From contig JBICHM010000143.1 of the NCBI GenBank assembly GCA_043101835.1, forward strand, positions 1 through 6,545: 6,545 bases of DNA, read 5' to 3'. The position numbers and the translations under genes were made by a program. This stretch comes from JBICHM01 sp043101835. GTDB lineage: Bacteria > Planctomycetota > Phycisphaerae > Phycisphaerales > UBA1924. Below the pieces are notes generated by a model. The model was not told the origin of the DNA, made no database searches, and was given only the letters and a program-made list of their open reading frames with translations. Each line of letters opens with the position of its first letter. Within the stretch, counting starts at the first letter, position 1. Shown piece by piece: positions 1-6,179 of this stretch.

Positions 1-663
1 CGCGACCGGTCGCCACCGATCGCCATGGCACCCGACGACCGCGCCGAGGCCGCGGCCCCCATGCCTTACCTCCGCGCCGGGGGGACCGCCGCAGCCCAAC
101 GCCTCGCATCAGCGCTCGCGCGGTCGATCTACCGTCGCGCTGTGCTCGAGTGGCGCGCCGCGCAGCGCAGCGCCGCCGGGCTGCAGGCGGCCGCCGAGCG
201 CGTCGCGTCCATCGGCGCCCGACTGCTCGAGGGCGACGATCTCCCGGCCGGCGCCGAGGCGCGCCTCGCGATCGAGGCGGGCGTCGCCGAGGCCTGGTTT
301 GACATCTGGCGCACGAATGGCGCCATCGCGTCGCGCGCCGAGGCGCTCACCCGTCACGAGGCGCTCGCGGATGCCGGCGTGACCGATCCCGGCGTGCTTC
401 GCCGCCTCGCAACCCTCGCCGAAGATGCGGGGCGCGTCGAAGGTGCTATCGAGGCCTGGCGAACGCTTGGCGCGGGGATCGACCGGTCCGACCCGGCATG
501 GTTCGAAGCGCGCTGGGAACTCGTGCGCCTTGTCGCCTCCGTTGACGCCGACCGCGCCCGCGCGCTGCTCGATCAGCACGCGATCCTGTATCCCGACTAC
601 GGCCCGGCGCCGTGGGGGCAGCGCCTGCACGACCTCCACCTCCAGTTGGAGGCCGGATCGTGA
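1..663 (+). CDS. C-terminal part of a helical TPR-like protein (5' end probably outside window)
   Basis: The reading frame is open from the first base to a TGA at 661-663. The first in-frame ATG is at 25 and another lies at 61, but neither has a purine-rich ribosome-binding sequence, so I read this as the end of a longer gene. If ATG 25 were used the product would be 212 residues. The sequence is almost wholly alpha-helical (Ala/Arg/Leu/Glu). Its last 60 or so residues look like a degenerate tetratricopeptide pair (AWFEARWELVRLVA, then DRARALLDQHAILYPDY), ending in YPDYGPAPWGQRL. As I recall, such a YPDYG-x-PWG ending is common in large planctomycete TPR proteins, but this is memory and was not searched. 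There are no cysteines or lysines in the visible part, and no signal peptide or membrane segment. The stop overlaps the start of the next gene by 4 bases, so the two are probably co-translated. A scaffolding or protein-interaction role is inference; no function is assigned. Confidence 0.75.
   Translation, partial: RDRSPPIAMAPDDRAEAAAPMPYLRAGGTAAAQRLASALARSIYRRAVLEWRAAQRSAAGLQAAAERVASIGARLLEGDDLPAGAEARLAIEAGVAEAWFDIWRTNGAIASRAEALTRHEALADAGVTDPGVLRRLATLAEDAGRVEGAIEAWRTLGAGIDRSDPAWFEARWELVRLVASVDADRARALLDQHAILYPDYGPAPWGQRLHDLHLQLEAGS
648..652 (+). promoter_or_regulatory. Shine-Dalgarno site that fixes a GTG start
   Basis: GGAGG at 648-652 lies 7 bases before the GTG at 660. This is ideal spacing and argues for GTG 660 over the upstream in-frame GTG at 612. 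Starting at 612 would add 16 Pro/Gly-rich residues and has no ribosome-binding site. The site lies inside the preceding coding sequence, as expected for coupled translation. Confidence 0.75.
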
Positions 664-3518
664 GCGAGTTGACACCGGTAGAGCGATTCTTCGGGCTCAG
701 CGCCACGCGCGGGCCGTTCGATCTGCTCGGGCTGCTTCCCGGCCACGTGCCGGAGGAGCGCGTGCTCGAGGCGCTCCGCCGTCGCCTGCAGCGCCTCGAT
801 GACCATCCGCACGCGCGCTCGCTCGAGGCAGACGAGGCCCGCCTCGCGCTGCACACCGCGGCGGCGCAGCTGCTCGATCCCGTTGTGCGCGCGCACATCA
901 TCGAGCACATCGAAGGGGGTGAGGACGGGTCCGCTGGGCGCCCCGCGGCGCCGCCTGATCTCGCCGCGCCCCCGACGCCCGCGCCAGCGCGTCGGCCCGA
1001 GCCGGCCGATGCGCGCCTCGGCGAGTTTCGCGAGGCGTCGTTTCTGCTTGTCCGCGGGGGCGGCGGCTGGAATCGGCGGTCGCTCCATCGCGTCGCCGCG
1101 CTCGCGCACGCCTATGGCCTCTCTGCAGAAGAGGTCCGACGCGCCTTCCACATGCAAGGCGCACCGGGGGCGCCCCGCCCTCGATGGCCCGGCCCGGTCG
1201 CGCCGGTGCGCCCCGCGACCGACGCGCCGCGCGCACGAAAAGCCCCGGCCTCACCCGTTCCGGCGGTGATCGGCACGCTGACCGGCGTCGCCATCATTGT
1301 CGTCCTGACCGCAGTCGTGCTGACGCCGGTGACCGGGCGCACCGAGCGCAGCGCGCCCGAACCGGAGGCGCCGGTCCAGCCGGAGGATCGTCGGCGCGCA
1401 GAAGCGCAAGCAACGCCGACGGATCCGGGCGGACCGATCGCGATCGTCAACGAAGGCAACGTGTTCGAGACGCTCTCGCGCAGTGTGTCGATGGCGCCGG
1501 ATGATCCGGGCGAAGCGGCGTGGCGCTTCGAAGCGGCCGTGGAGTGGATCGCCGACCACTGGCCCGCGTACTCGTTGCCGCGGCGCGACGAGGCGCTCGC
1601 GGGCGTCGCGGCGTTCCTGCACGCGACGCCCGCCGGCGGCAGCGCGCGCCGACGCGCGGTGCAGGCGATCGGCGACGGCGCAACGAGGCTCGCAGCGGAC
1701 GGCGCCCCATCTACCGGCGACCTGACCCCCGGCGCATGGTCGGTGGGGGTCCTGAACGCGCTCTCGCGCGATCGCGAACTCGACGCGGCTCTGCAACTCG
1801 AACTGCGCGGGCGCATCGTCGCCGCCGTCGGCCAGGCGATGCCGGAGGACGCCTCATTCCAGGCCGGTGTGCTCAGCGCGATGCGCGCGGTCGTCGGTGA
1901 TCTCGTCGGCGCGTCCGGTGAGCGCCTGGCGCAGGCGGAGAGCGTGTCGCTCTGGCAGGAGTGGGGGCAGGTGCTCGACGCCGCGAGCGCGGGGTCGCGC
2001 GCCAGCGCCGCGCGCCGCCACGCGCTCCTGCTCGACGCCTCGCAGCGATTGCTCCTCGAAGGCCCGTCGCCGGCCGACAACCCCGCGGCACGTGTTGGGC
2101 TGACCGCTGCGCTCGCGCGCCTGGCATGGGGGCCATCGTCGCTGAGCCCGGAGATCCGAGCCGCCGGCGCCCGACTCGTTGCGTGGTTCGACGATGAGGC
2201 CATCCCCACGCGCGATCTCGCCGTCGCCACCGAGTGGCTCGCCACCGAGGCCAACGCACCCGGCGTGACGTTCGCAATGGTGATCCCGCGCTCGGCCTCG
2301 CGCGAGACGCGCGCCGCCTATCGCGACCGATACGCGGAGGCGTGGGGGCTCGCGTCGGCGGAAGACCGCACGAGCCTGGAAGCCGCGTGGAGCGCCGCGG
2401 CTCGCGCCGAGCACGCGCTCGTGGGGCGCGAGGTCGGCGTGGCGGCGTCGATCGCCCGGGCCGCAACGCTCGCGCGTCTCAACGAGGCCGGCGCGCTCCG
2501 GTGGCGACGCGAAACCGATCGCGCACGACGGCTGATCGACAACCCCTCAGGCCCCGTTGAACGCGCCTTCGACACCAGCGGCGACGGCAGGCGCCTCGAC
2601 CCGGGTGGGCGCGACACCGACTGGGTGGTCGCATTCATCGCCGGCCCGTCGAATGAGTCCGCGCGCCTCGCGGCGCTCGCGGATCTGGAGCGCCGCGGCG
2701 GGCCGCTGAGCCGCGTCGAGGGCGATGTGCTCGCCGAGGCGGCGCTCTGGGGCGCGCCGGCTGAGGTCCGCCGGCGCGCGCAATGGCTCGTGCGCGAGCA
2801 CGCCGATGACCCGGCGCTCGTCAACGGCGTGCTCGAATCGCTCCCGCGCGCTCCGAAGACGCGCCAGACCGCCGACCTGCTCGAGGAGATCGCCGGCGCT
2901 GCGCTGCCCGGCCCCGGTGATCCGGACTTCGAGATCGCCGCCCGTCGGGCGCTGGTCAGCCGCCTGCTCGAATTGCTCGCGGGCGAAGGGGAACTCGGCG
3001 TCATCGATCGGCTCGGCGCACTCCTTGCGTCGTCGTACGTGGTTCGGGCCGGTGTGGAATCGCCTGCGCGGACCGCGGAGGCGGGGGCGCCGCCGGCGAT
3101 CGACGCGCCGGCCGCGCAGAGCTTGGCGCTGACGCCCGCGCAGGGCGCTGAAGCGCTCCGCACCGCGTGGGAGCGCGAGGCGACGCGATACAGCCCGAAC
3201 CCCTACGCGCCCCGCTCGATTGACGAGATCCGGCGACGACGCGAAGCGCGCCTCCGCCTTGCCGGCGGCGCGGTGCAGGTATTCGTGGCCGAGCAGGTCG
3301 CGATCGCCGAACTGATGGCGGCGGTAGTGTCGGCCGAGCGTCCCGACGCCGCGGGGGAGGTCGAGCGAATCCTTGAGCTGTACGACGAAGCGCGGCGCAG
3401 CGCACAGCACATCGGACAGCAACTGGAAGCCGGCGAGGACGCCATGCTGCAGCTCTGGGCGATCCGGTTCGGCGAGGCGGCGTTCGGTCCGCCACGCGCC
3501 GGGGGAGGCGGGCGATGA
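660..3518 (+). CDS. Large single-pass membrane protein: HPD-less J-like domain, TM helix, helical solenoid
   Basis: The product has 952 residues and starts at a GTG that overlaps the previous TGA (GTGA). Residues about 20-80 resemble a J domain: FDLLGL aligns with the usual Y-x-x-LG-V, then come two helices and LLDPVVRAHI, matching the usual L-x-DP-x-x-R-x-x-Y. The catalytic HPD is replaced by H49-P50-H51, so stimulation of DnaK is unlikely. Residues about 120-165 form a second small helical module (GGWNRRSLHRVAALAHAYGL), weakly like TerB/DjlA-type bundles. A Pro-rich linker with RARK precedes one hydrophobic helix at about 202-221 (DNA 1263-1322). The positive charge before it suggests a cytoplasmic N-terminus. 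About 730 residues then lie outside the membrane. They are Ala/Arg/Leu-rich helices, HEAT-like around residues 654-760, with a conserved-looking end beginning WEREATRYSPNPYAPRSIDEI. There is no cysteine and there are only two lysines. The helical-repeat reading and topology are inference; function is unknown. Confidence 0.9.
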   Translation: MSELTPVERFFGLSATRGPFDLLGLLPGHVPEERVLEALRRRLQRLDDHPHARSLEADEARLALHTAAAQLLDPVVRAHIIEHIEGGEDGSAGRPAAPPDLAAPPTPAPARRPEPADARLGEFREASFLLVRGGGGWNRRSLHRVAALAHAYGLSAEEVRRAFHMQGAPGAPRPRWPGPVAPVRPATDAPRARKAPASPVPAVIGTLTGVAIIVVLTAVVLTPVTGRTERSAPEPEAPVQPEDRRRAEAQATPTDPGGPIAIVNEGNVFETLSRSVSMAPDDPGEAAWRFEAAVEWIADHWPAYSLPRRDEALAGVAAFLHATPAGGSARRRAVQAIGDGATRLAADGAPSTGDLTPGAWSVGVLNALSRDRELDAALQLELRGRIVAAVGQAMPEDASFQAGVLSAMRAVVGDLVGASGERLAQAESVSLWQEWGQVLDAASAGSRASAARRHALLLDASQRLLLEGPSPADNPAARVGLTAALARLAWGPSSLSPEIRAAGARLVAWFDDEAIPTRDLAVATEWLATEANAPGVTFAMVIPRSASRETRAAYRDRYAEAWGLASAEDRTSLEAAWSAAARAEHALVGREVGVAASIARAATLARLNEAGALRWRRETDRARRLIDNPSGPVERAFDTSGDGRRLDPGGRDTDWVVAFIAGPSNESARLAALADLERRGGPLSRVEGDVLAEAALWGAPAEVRRRAQWLVREHADDPALVNGVLESLPRAPKTRQTADLLEEIAGAALPGPGDPDFEIAARRALVSRLLELLAGEGELGVIDRLGALLASSYVVRAGVESPARTAEAGAPPAIDAPAAQSLALTPAQGAEALRTAWEREATRYSPNPYAPRSIDEIRRRREARLRLAGGAVQVFVAEQVAIAELMAAVVSAERPDAAGEVERILELYDEARRSAQHIGQQLEAGEDAMLQLWAIRFGEAAFGPPRAGGGGR

Positions 3519-4456
3519 TCGGACGAGCATTCAATCGGCTGGCGGCACGGGCGCTGCTCGCGTTGGCGATCGCTCTCTGGGCAGCGCCGGCGTCGCGCGC
3601 GGAGGTCGTCGGTCTTGAACAGCGCCTCGGCGCGCTCACGCCGTCGGAGCCGATGGACTACTTTCGCCTCGCGGAGGAAGTGGCGTACGAGTCCCCGACG
3701 CCGGAAGGCGCACAGCTCGCGCGCCGCCTGTACCTGCTCGCGTACCTGCTCGACGAACAGCGGGGCGGACCGCTCGCGCTCGGATCCAGCGTATGCCTGG
3801 CGATCGCCGACCTTGCGCCATCGAGCGAGGAGCGGGAGTGGTTGCTTGCGCTCGCGCGTGTGCTCGACGATGGCGACGCGACGCTGCGATGGCCCGTCGC
3901 CGACACGATCGCGCCGCCCGAGGAGGACCGCGCCTTCTGGCTCGCCACCGCGCTTGGCGAGTATCGCGCGGGGCGCTACCGGCAGGCGTCAGACCTCCTC
4001 GACGACGCCGACCTGCTCGCGATGCTCGAGCGGTTCGAGGGGCTCCTGCCCGGGGGCGCCAACGCGATCCTCACCGAGCTGCGCGCGAGCCAGCCCGTCT
4101 GCCGCGAGTGCCGCAACCGGCGCGTCGTCCGCAGCGAGACCGACCCGTCGGGGGGCGCCCGCCTCTGCTACACCTGCCAGGGCGACCCCGGCCCGCGCCT
4201 GCCGGCCGGCGAACTCGTCCGCCACCTGCGTCTCGAGACGCTGCTGCTGCGCGGCGATCAGCGGTCGTGGTCGGCCCAACTCGTCGTCGACAACGCCGAG
4301 CCCCTCCGCGCCGTCGACCCCGCCGAACTGCCCGCGTGGTTCGGCGTCGACGCCGCTCGGCCGCTCTATCGCGATGGCGCGTGGGTTGGCGACGGGAGGC
4401 CCGCGGACCCCGGCGAGGCGCCGACACCGGTCGACCCCTCCGACGCCGGCGCGTAG
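3515..4456 (+). CDS. Secreted helical protein with Cys4 zinc-ribbon-like motif
   Basis: The product has 313 residues. ATG 3515 overlaps the stop of the large membrane-protein gene as ATGA, and GGGGGAGG at 3501-3508 lies 6 bases upstream. A signal peptide is clear: MIGRAFNRLAAR is basic, a hydrophobic run ending near W22 follows, and A-S-R-A29 is a good signal peptidase I site. The export route is therefore probably Sec. The mature part is helical, with a TPR-like stretch (LGEYRAGRYRQASDLL, about residues 148-163). It also carries two CxxC knuckles, C196-x2-C199 and C218-x2-C221, 18 residues apart, like a zinc ribbon. A fifth cysteine is at C94 in SSVCLAIADL. The Pro/Asp-rich tail looks disordered. 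The protein contains no lysine. It sits at the end of the coupled unit and could act outside the membrane with the large domain of the preceding product; that partnership is inference. The cysteine pairs might form disulfides instead of binding zinc. I do not recognise a named family. Confidence 0.88.
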   Translation: MIGRAFNRLAARALLALAIALWAAPASRAEVVGLEQRLGALTPSEPMDYFRLAEEVAYESPTPEGAQLARRLYLLAYLLDEQRGGPLALGSSVCLAIADLAPSSEEREWLLALARVLDDGDATLRWPVADTIAPPEEDRAFWLATALGEYRAGRYRQASDLLDDADLLAMLERFEGLLPGGANAILTELRASQPVCRECRNRRVVRSETDPSGGARLCYTCQGDPGPRLPAGELVRHLRLETLLLRGDQRSWSAQLVVDNAEPLRAVDPAELPAWFGVDAARPLYRDGAWVGDGRPADPGEAPTPVDPSDAGA

Positions 4457-4459
4457 CAT
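4431..4459 (+). promoter_or_regulatory. Candidate sigma70-type promoter for the receiver gene
   Basis: TCGACC at 4431-4436 matches 4 of 6 bases of TTGACA. TAGCAT at 4454-4459 matches 4 of 6 bases of TATAAT. The spacer is exactly 17 bases. The TAG of the -10 element is also the stop codon of the secreted-protein gene. Transcription would begin near 4466 and give a leader of about 48 bases before ATG 4514. The call rests on sequence match only, and read-through from the upstream unit is also possible. Confidence 0.35.
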
Positions 4460-4513
4460 GACCGCTTACACGCACGCGCCTGGGCCGCACCCTCTCGGGC
4501 CGGAGACGAACGA

Positions 4514-5017
4514 ATGACCGACACCGAGCAGACCAACGCCCCCGACCTCGCCGGGCTCACCGACGCCGATGTCGCCAGCGCGACGGTGCTGATCGTGGAC
4601 GACCATGAGCAGAACCTCGAACTCCTCCAGGCTTACCTCGAGGACCTCGGCTGCGAGGTGGTGGGGGCGCGCGACGGCCTCGAGGCCATCAGCGCTGTCG
4701 AGCAACGCCGCCCCGACATCGTCATCCTCGACGTCATGATGCCCCGCATGAGCGGGTTTCAGGTCTGCGAGAAGATCAAGGCCGATCCCGCGACGCGCGA
4801 CATCCCCGTCGTCATGGTCACCGCGCTCAACGAGGTCGCCGATGTCGAGCGCGCCGTCGAGAGCGGCGCCGACGACTTTCTCACCAAGCCGGTGCACAAG
4901 ATCGAGCTGCTGACGCGCGTGCGCTCGCTCCTGCGCGTGCGCCTGCTCAAGCGACAGCTCGACCAGGCCCTCAACCGGATGAAGGACCTCACCGGCGGCG
5001 AGGGGCGCCGGGGCTGA
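4514..5017 (+). CDS. Stand-alone response-regulator receiver (REC) protein
   Basis: This 167-residue protein is a CheY/PleD-like receiver domain, which accepts a phosphoryl group from a histidine kinase in the cytoplasm. Key residues are all present: the acidic pair D29-D30 in VLIVDD, the phospho-acceptor D73 in VILDVMMP, T103 in VMVTA, and K125-P126 in FLTKP. About 24 residues precede the first strand and look disordered. The tail after about residue 139 (RVRLLKRQLDQALNRMKDL) is a short amphipathic, probably coiled-coil helix. There is no DNA-binding, GGDEF, HD-GYP or other output domain, so it must signal through a partner or through dimerisation by the tail. GGAGA at 4502-4506 lies 7 bases before the ATG. 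No histidine kinase gene is in the window, so the cognate kinase is unknown. The domain call is secure; pathway and output are not. Confidence 0.95.
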   Translation: MTDTEQTNAPDLAGLTDADVASATVLIVDDHEQNLELLQAYLEDLGCEVVGARDGLEAISAVEQRRPDIVILDVMMPRMSGFQVCEKIKADPATRDIPVVMVTALNEVADVERAVESGADDFLTKPVHKIELLTRVRSLLRVRLLKRQLDQALNRMKDLTGGEGRRG

Positions 5018-5032
5018 CCGGCGGGCCGGTCA
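5015..5032. terminator. Palindrome between convergent genes, possible bidirectional terminator
   Basis: TGACCGGC-GG-GCCGGTCA is a perfect inverted repeat with 8-bp arms. The left end is the TGA stop of the + strand receiver gene and the right end is the TGA stop of the - strand gene. It would form the same strong GC hairpin in both transcripts. No T-tract follows on either side, so factor-independent termination is not proven; it may instead stabilise 3' ends or stall polymerase. Confidence 0.5.
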
Positions 5033-5413
5033 TTCGGCCGATTCGCGACTCAGGATGCCCACCGTGTCGCCGGGGCGGACCCACACCGACCCGCGCGGCT
5101 CATCCGCGCACGCCAGGTGACGCAGGTACAGGCGCAGCGCCTCGTCGCGGAAGCGGTTCAGAAACTCCAGCGTCGCCCCCGGATTGCGCGTCCGGATGCG
5201 GTCGATCAGCTGGTCGCGATGCATCAGGCGAAGCTCAGCGCTGCCGTCGGCGTACGAACTCGAGAATCCCACCATGGTGTCGGAGCCCTCTTGCAGGTCC
5301 ACCGGTGCGCCCTCCCACAGGCCCCGGCCGGAGCCGAGGTGATCGGACGGCCCGAGAACCCGCCATGAGGCCGGCGCCCGCGGCCCGGGGTATCGGACCT
5401 CCCAACGTCCCAT
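5030..5413 (-). CDS. Hypothetical 127-residue protein, convergent to the receiver gene
   Basis: The gene reads from ATG at 5413-5411 to TGA at 5032-5030. Codons in this frame end mostly in G or C, and the protein has a natural composition unlike the Arg/Ala-rich shadow frames around it. The N-terminal third is Trp/Pro/Gly-rich and beta-like (MGRWEVRYPGPRAPASWRVL). The C-terminal part has an amphipathic helix pair (HRDQLIDRIR, then LEFLNRFRDEALRLYLRHLA), followed by a short beta-like segment SVWVRPGDTVGIL. There is no signal peptide or membrane segment, so it is probably cytoplasmic. It contains no lysine and one cysteine. The frame stays open far upstream, but a longer form would run antisense into the gene that starts at 5493, so 5413 (or the adjacent GTG at 5416) is preferred. 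No ribosome-binding site is visible at either, and M47 is a later alternative. No family is recognised. It lies head-to-head with the 5493 gene across a 79-bp gap. Confidence 0.7.
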   Translation of the reverse strand: MGRWEVRYPGPRAPASWRVLGPSDHLGSGRGLWEGAPVDLQEGSDTMVGFSSSYADGSAELRLMHRDQLIDRIRTRNPGATLEFLNRFRDEALRLYLRHLACADEPRGSVWVRPGDTVGILSRESAE

Positions 5414-5477
5414 CACACGCAGGTGATCCGACGCTTGTTGCGCACCCGCGGCGCTCGCCCCGGGCGCGCACGCCCGA

Positions 5478-5483
5478 TAGCCT
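5478..5483 (+). promoter_or_regulatory. Candidate -10 element for a leaderless transcript
   Basis: TAGCCT at 5478-5483 fits the TA-N3-T skeleton of a -10 box in a very GC-rich region. It ends 9 bases before ATG 5493, so transcription would start within about 3 bases of the start codon. No good -35 box is seen. Its TAG is also the in-frame stop that bars any upstream start for the gene. Confidence 0.3.
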
Positions 5484-5492
5484 TCGCACCCC

Positions 5493-6179
5493 ATGCCTGT
5501 CGCCCTGCTCCATCCCGCGCCCGCCGACGCCCCGCCCGGCGTCGCCGGCGTCGTGCGCACCGGCGACGAGACGATCGCCTGGTGGCTCGAGCGCGCCGCG
5601 CTGGGAGGCGAAGCCGAGGCCTTCGACGCGCTCCTGGTCCACGAGGAGGCGCCCCGCCTGCTGATGGCCTGGTCCGGCGGGCTGGGGGACGGCCTGTTCG
5701 ACCGATCACCCCGAACCTGGATGACACCCGGACGGGACGCGCTCAGCGACGCGTGCGAGCGCCTGTCGCCGCTGCTCGAAGGCGCCGGGCGTCGCCTGTT
5801 GCTGCGGACGCACTGCCGCCACGTGCTCAGCGACGCCCCGGCCTGCGCCGCGTTCGCCAAGGCCCGGGCCGGCGGGCCGCTGGCTGTCGCGCTCGACCCG
5901 GCCTCGATGCTCGAGTCCTCGATGCTCGGGGGCGTGGAGGACCATCTCGAACGCCTCTTCGCCCTCGCGGCCCCGCACGCCGAGGCGATCGTCGCGATGC
6001 AGGTCGTCCCACCCTCCGGCGCCGACCCCGATGCGCTGCCGCGCGCGGCGCGCACCGGCGTCTTCGACAGCGCACGCTACGGCGAACTGCTCCGCTCACG
6101 CCCCGATCAGCTGACAATCGTCGCGGGGCCGGACCCCGCCGGCCTGGCGGCCGACCTGGGCCTCGCACGGCCGGGCTGA
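5493..6179 (+). CDS. Hypothetical protein, possibly a TIM-barrel (sugar-phosphate-isomerase-like) relative
   Basis: This is a 228-residue cytoplasmic-looking protein. An in-frame TAG at 5478 and the absence of any start codon between it and 5493 make ATG 5493 the earliest possible start. No Shine-Dalgarno sequence precedes it. The order of elements recalls xylose-isomerase-like or AP-endonuclease-2-like TIM barrels: a helix SDACERLSPLLEGAGR (85-100), a strand RLLLRTH (101-107), a helix, then a strand LAVALDPASML (130-140) like the VGLLLDPAH step of that superfamily. A helix and a further strand AEAIVAMQV (163-171) follow. The usual metal ligands are not obvious: the strand ends carry H107 and D135 but no clear Glu/Asp/His/Glu set. 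The length is shorter than the 260-290 residues usual for the family, so it may be a degenerate, non-catalytic member. That assignment is tentative. It ends in a hairpin before the nuoC-like gene and is transcribed divergently from the - strand gene. Confidence 0.75.
   Translation: MPVALLHPAPADAPPGVAGVVRTGDETIAWWLERAALGGEAEAFDALLVHEEAPRLLMAWSGGLGDGLFDRSPRTWMTPGRDALSDACERLSPLLEGAGRRLLLRTHCRHVLSDAPACAAFAKARAGGPLAVALDPASMLESSMLGGVEDHLERLFALAAPHAEAIVAMQVVPPSGADPDALPRAARTGVFDSARYGELLRSRPDQLTIVAGPDPAGLAADLGLARPG

Noticed and set aside
612..659. Longer start (GTG 612) for the large membrane-protein gene
   Set aside because: It adds a Pro/Gly-rich run with no ribosome-binding site, whereas GTG 660 has GGAGG at 7-base spacing and the typical 4-base overlap.
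1112..3530. Long antisense open frames under the large gene (for example 1112-2254, 2318-3163 and 2547-3530 on the - strand)
   Set aside because: Stop codons are rare in such GC-rich DNA. The products are Arg/Ser/Pro-rich low-complexity strings, and the + strand frame has domains, a membrane helix and good start signals.
4444..4451. CGCCGGCG palindrome near the end of the secreted-protein gene as a terminator
   Set aside because: It is a self-complementary 8-mer without a loop, common in GC-rich coding DNA.
3615..4517. 300-residue + strand open frame overlapping the secreted-protein gene
   Set aside because: Its product is almost entirely Arg/Ser/Pro/Ala without hydrophobic patterning. The 3515-4456 frame has a signal peptide and a Cys4 motif.
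5117..5368. + strand open frame opposite the - strand hypothetical gene
   Set aside because: It lies fully antisense to the gene with better codon and protein composition, and has no ribosome-binding site.
5421..5429. AGGTGATCC, which resembles an extended Shine-Dalgarno site on + (and reads like the 16S rRNA 3' end on -)
   Set aside because: The nearby TTG codons are out of frame with the gene at 5493 and open no supported gene. A 9-base match of this kind can arise by chance in a window of this size.
5414..6055. N-terminal extension of the - strand gene to 6055
   Set aside because: The extension is low-complexity Ser/Pro/Ala/Arg and runs antisense through the better supported 5493-6179 gene.
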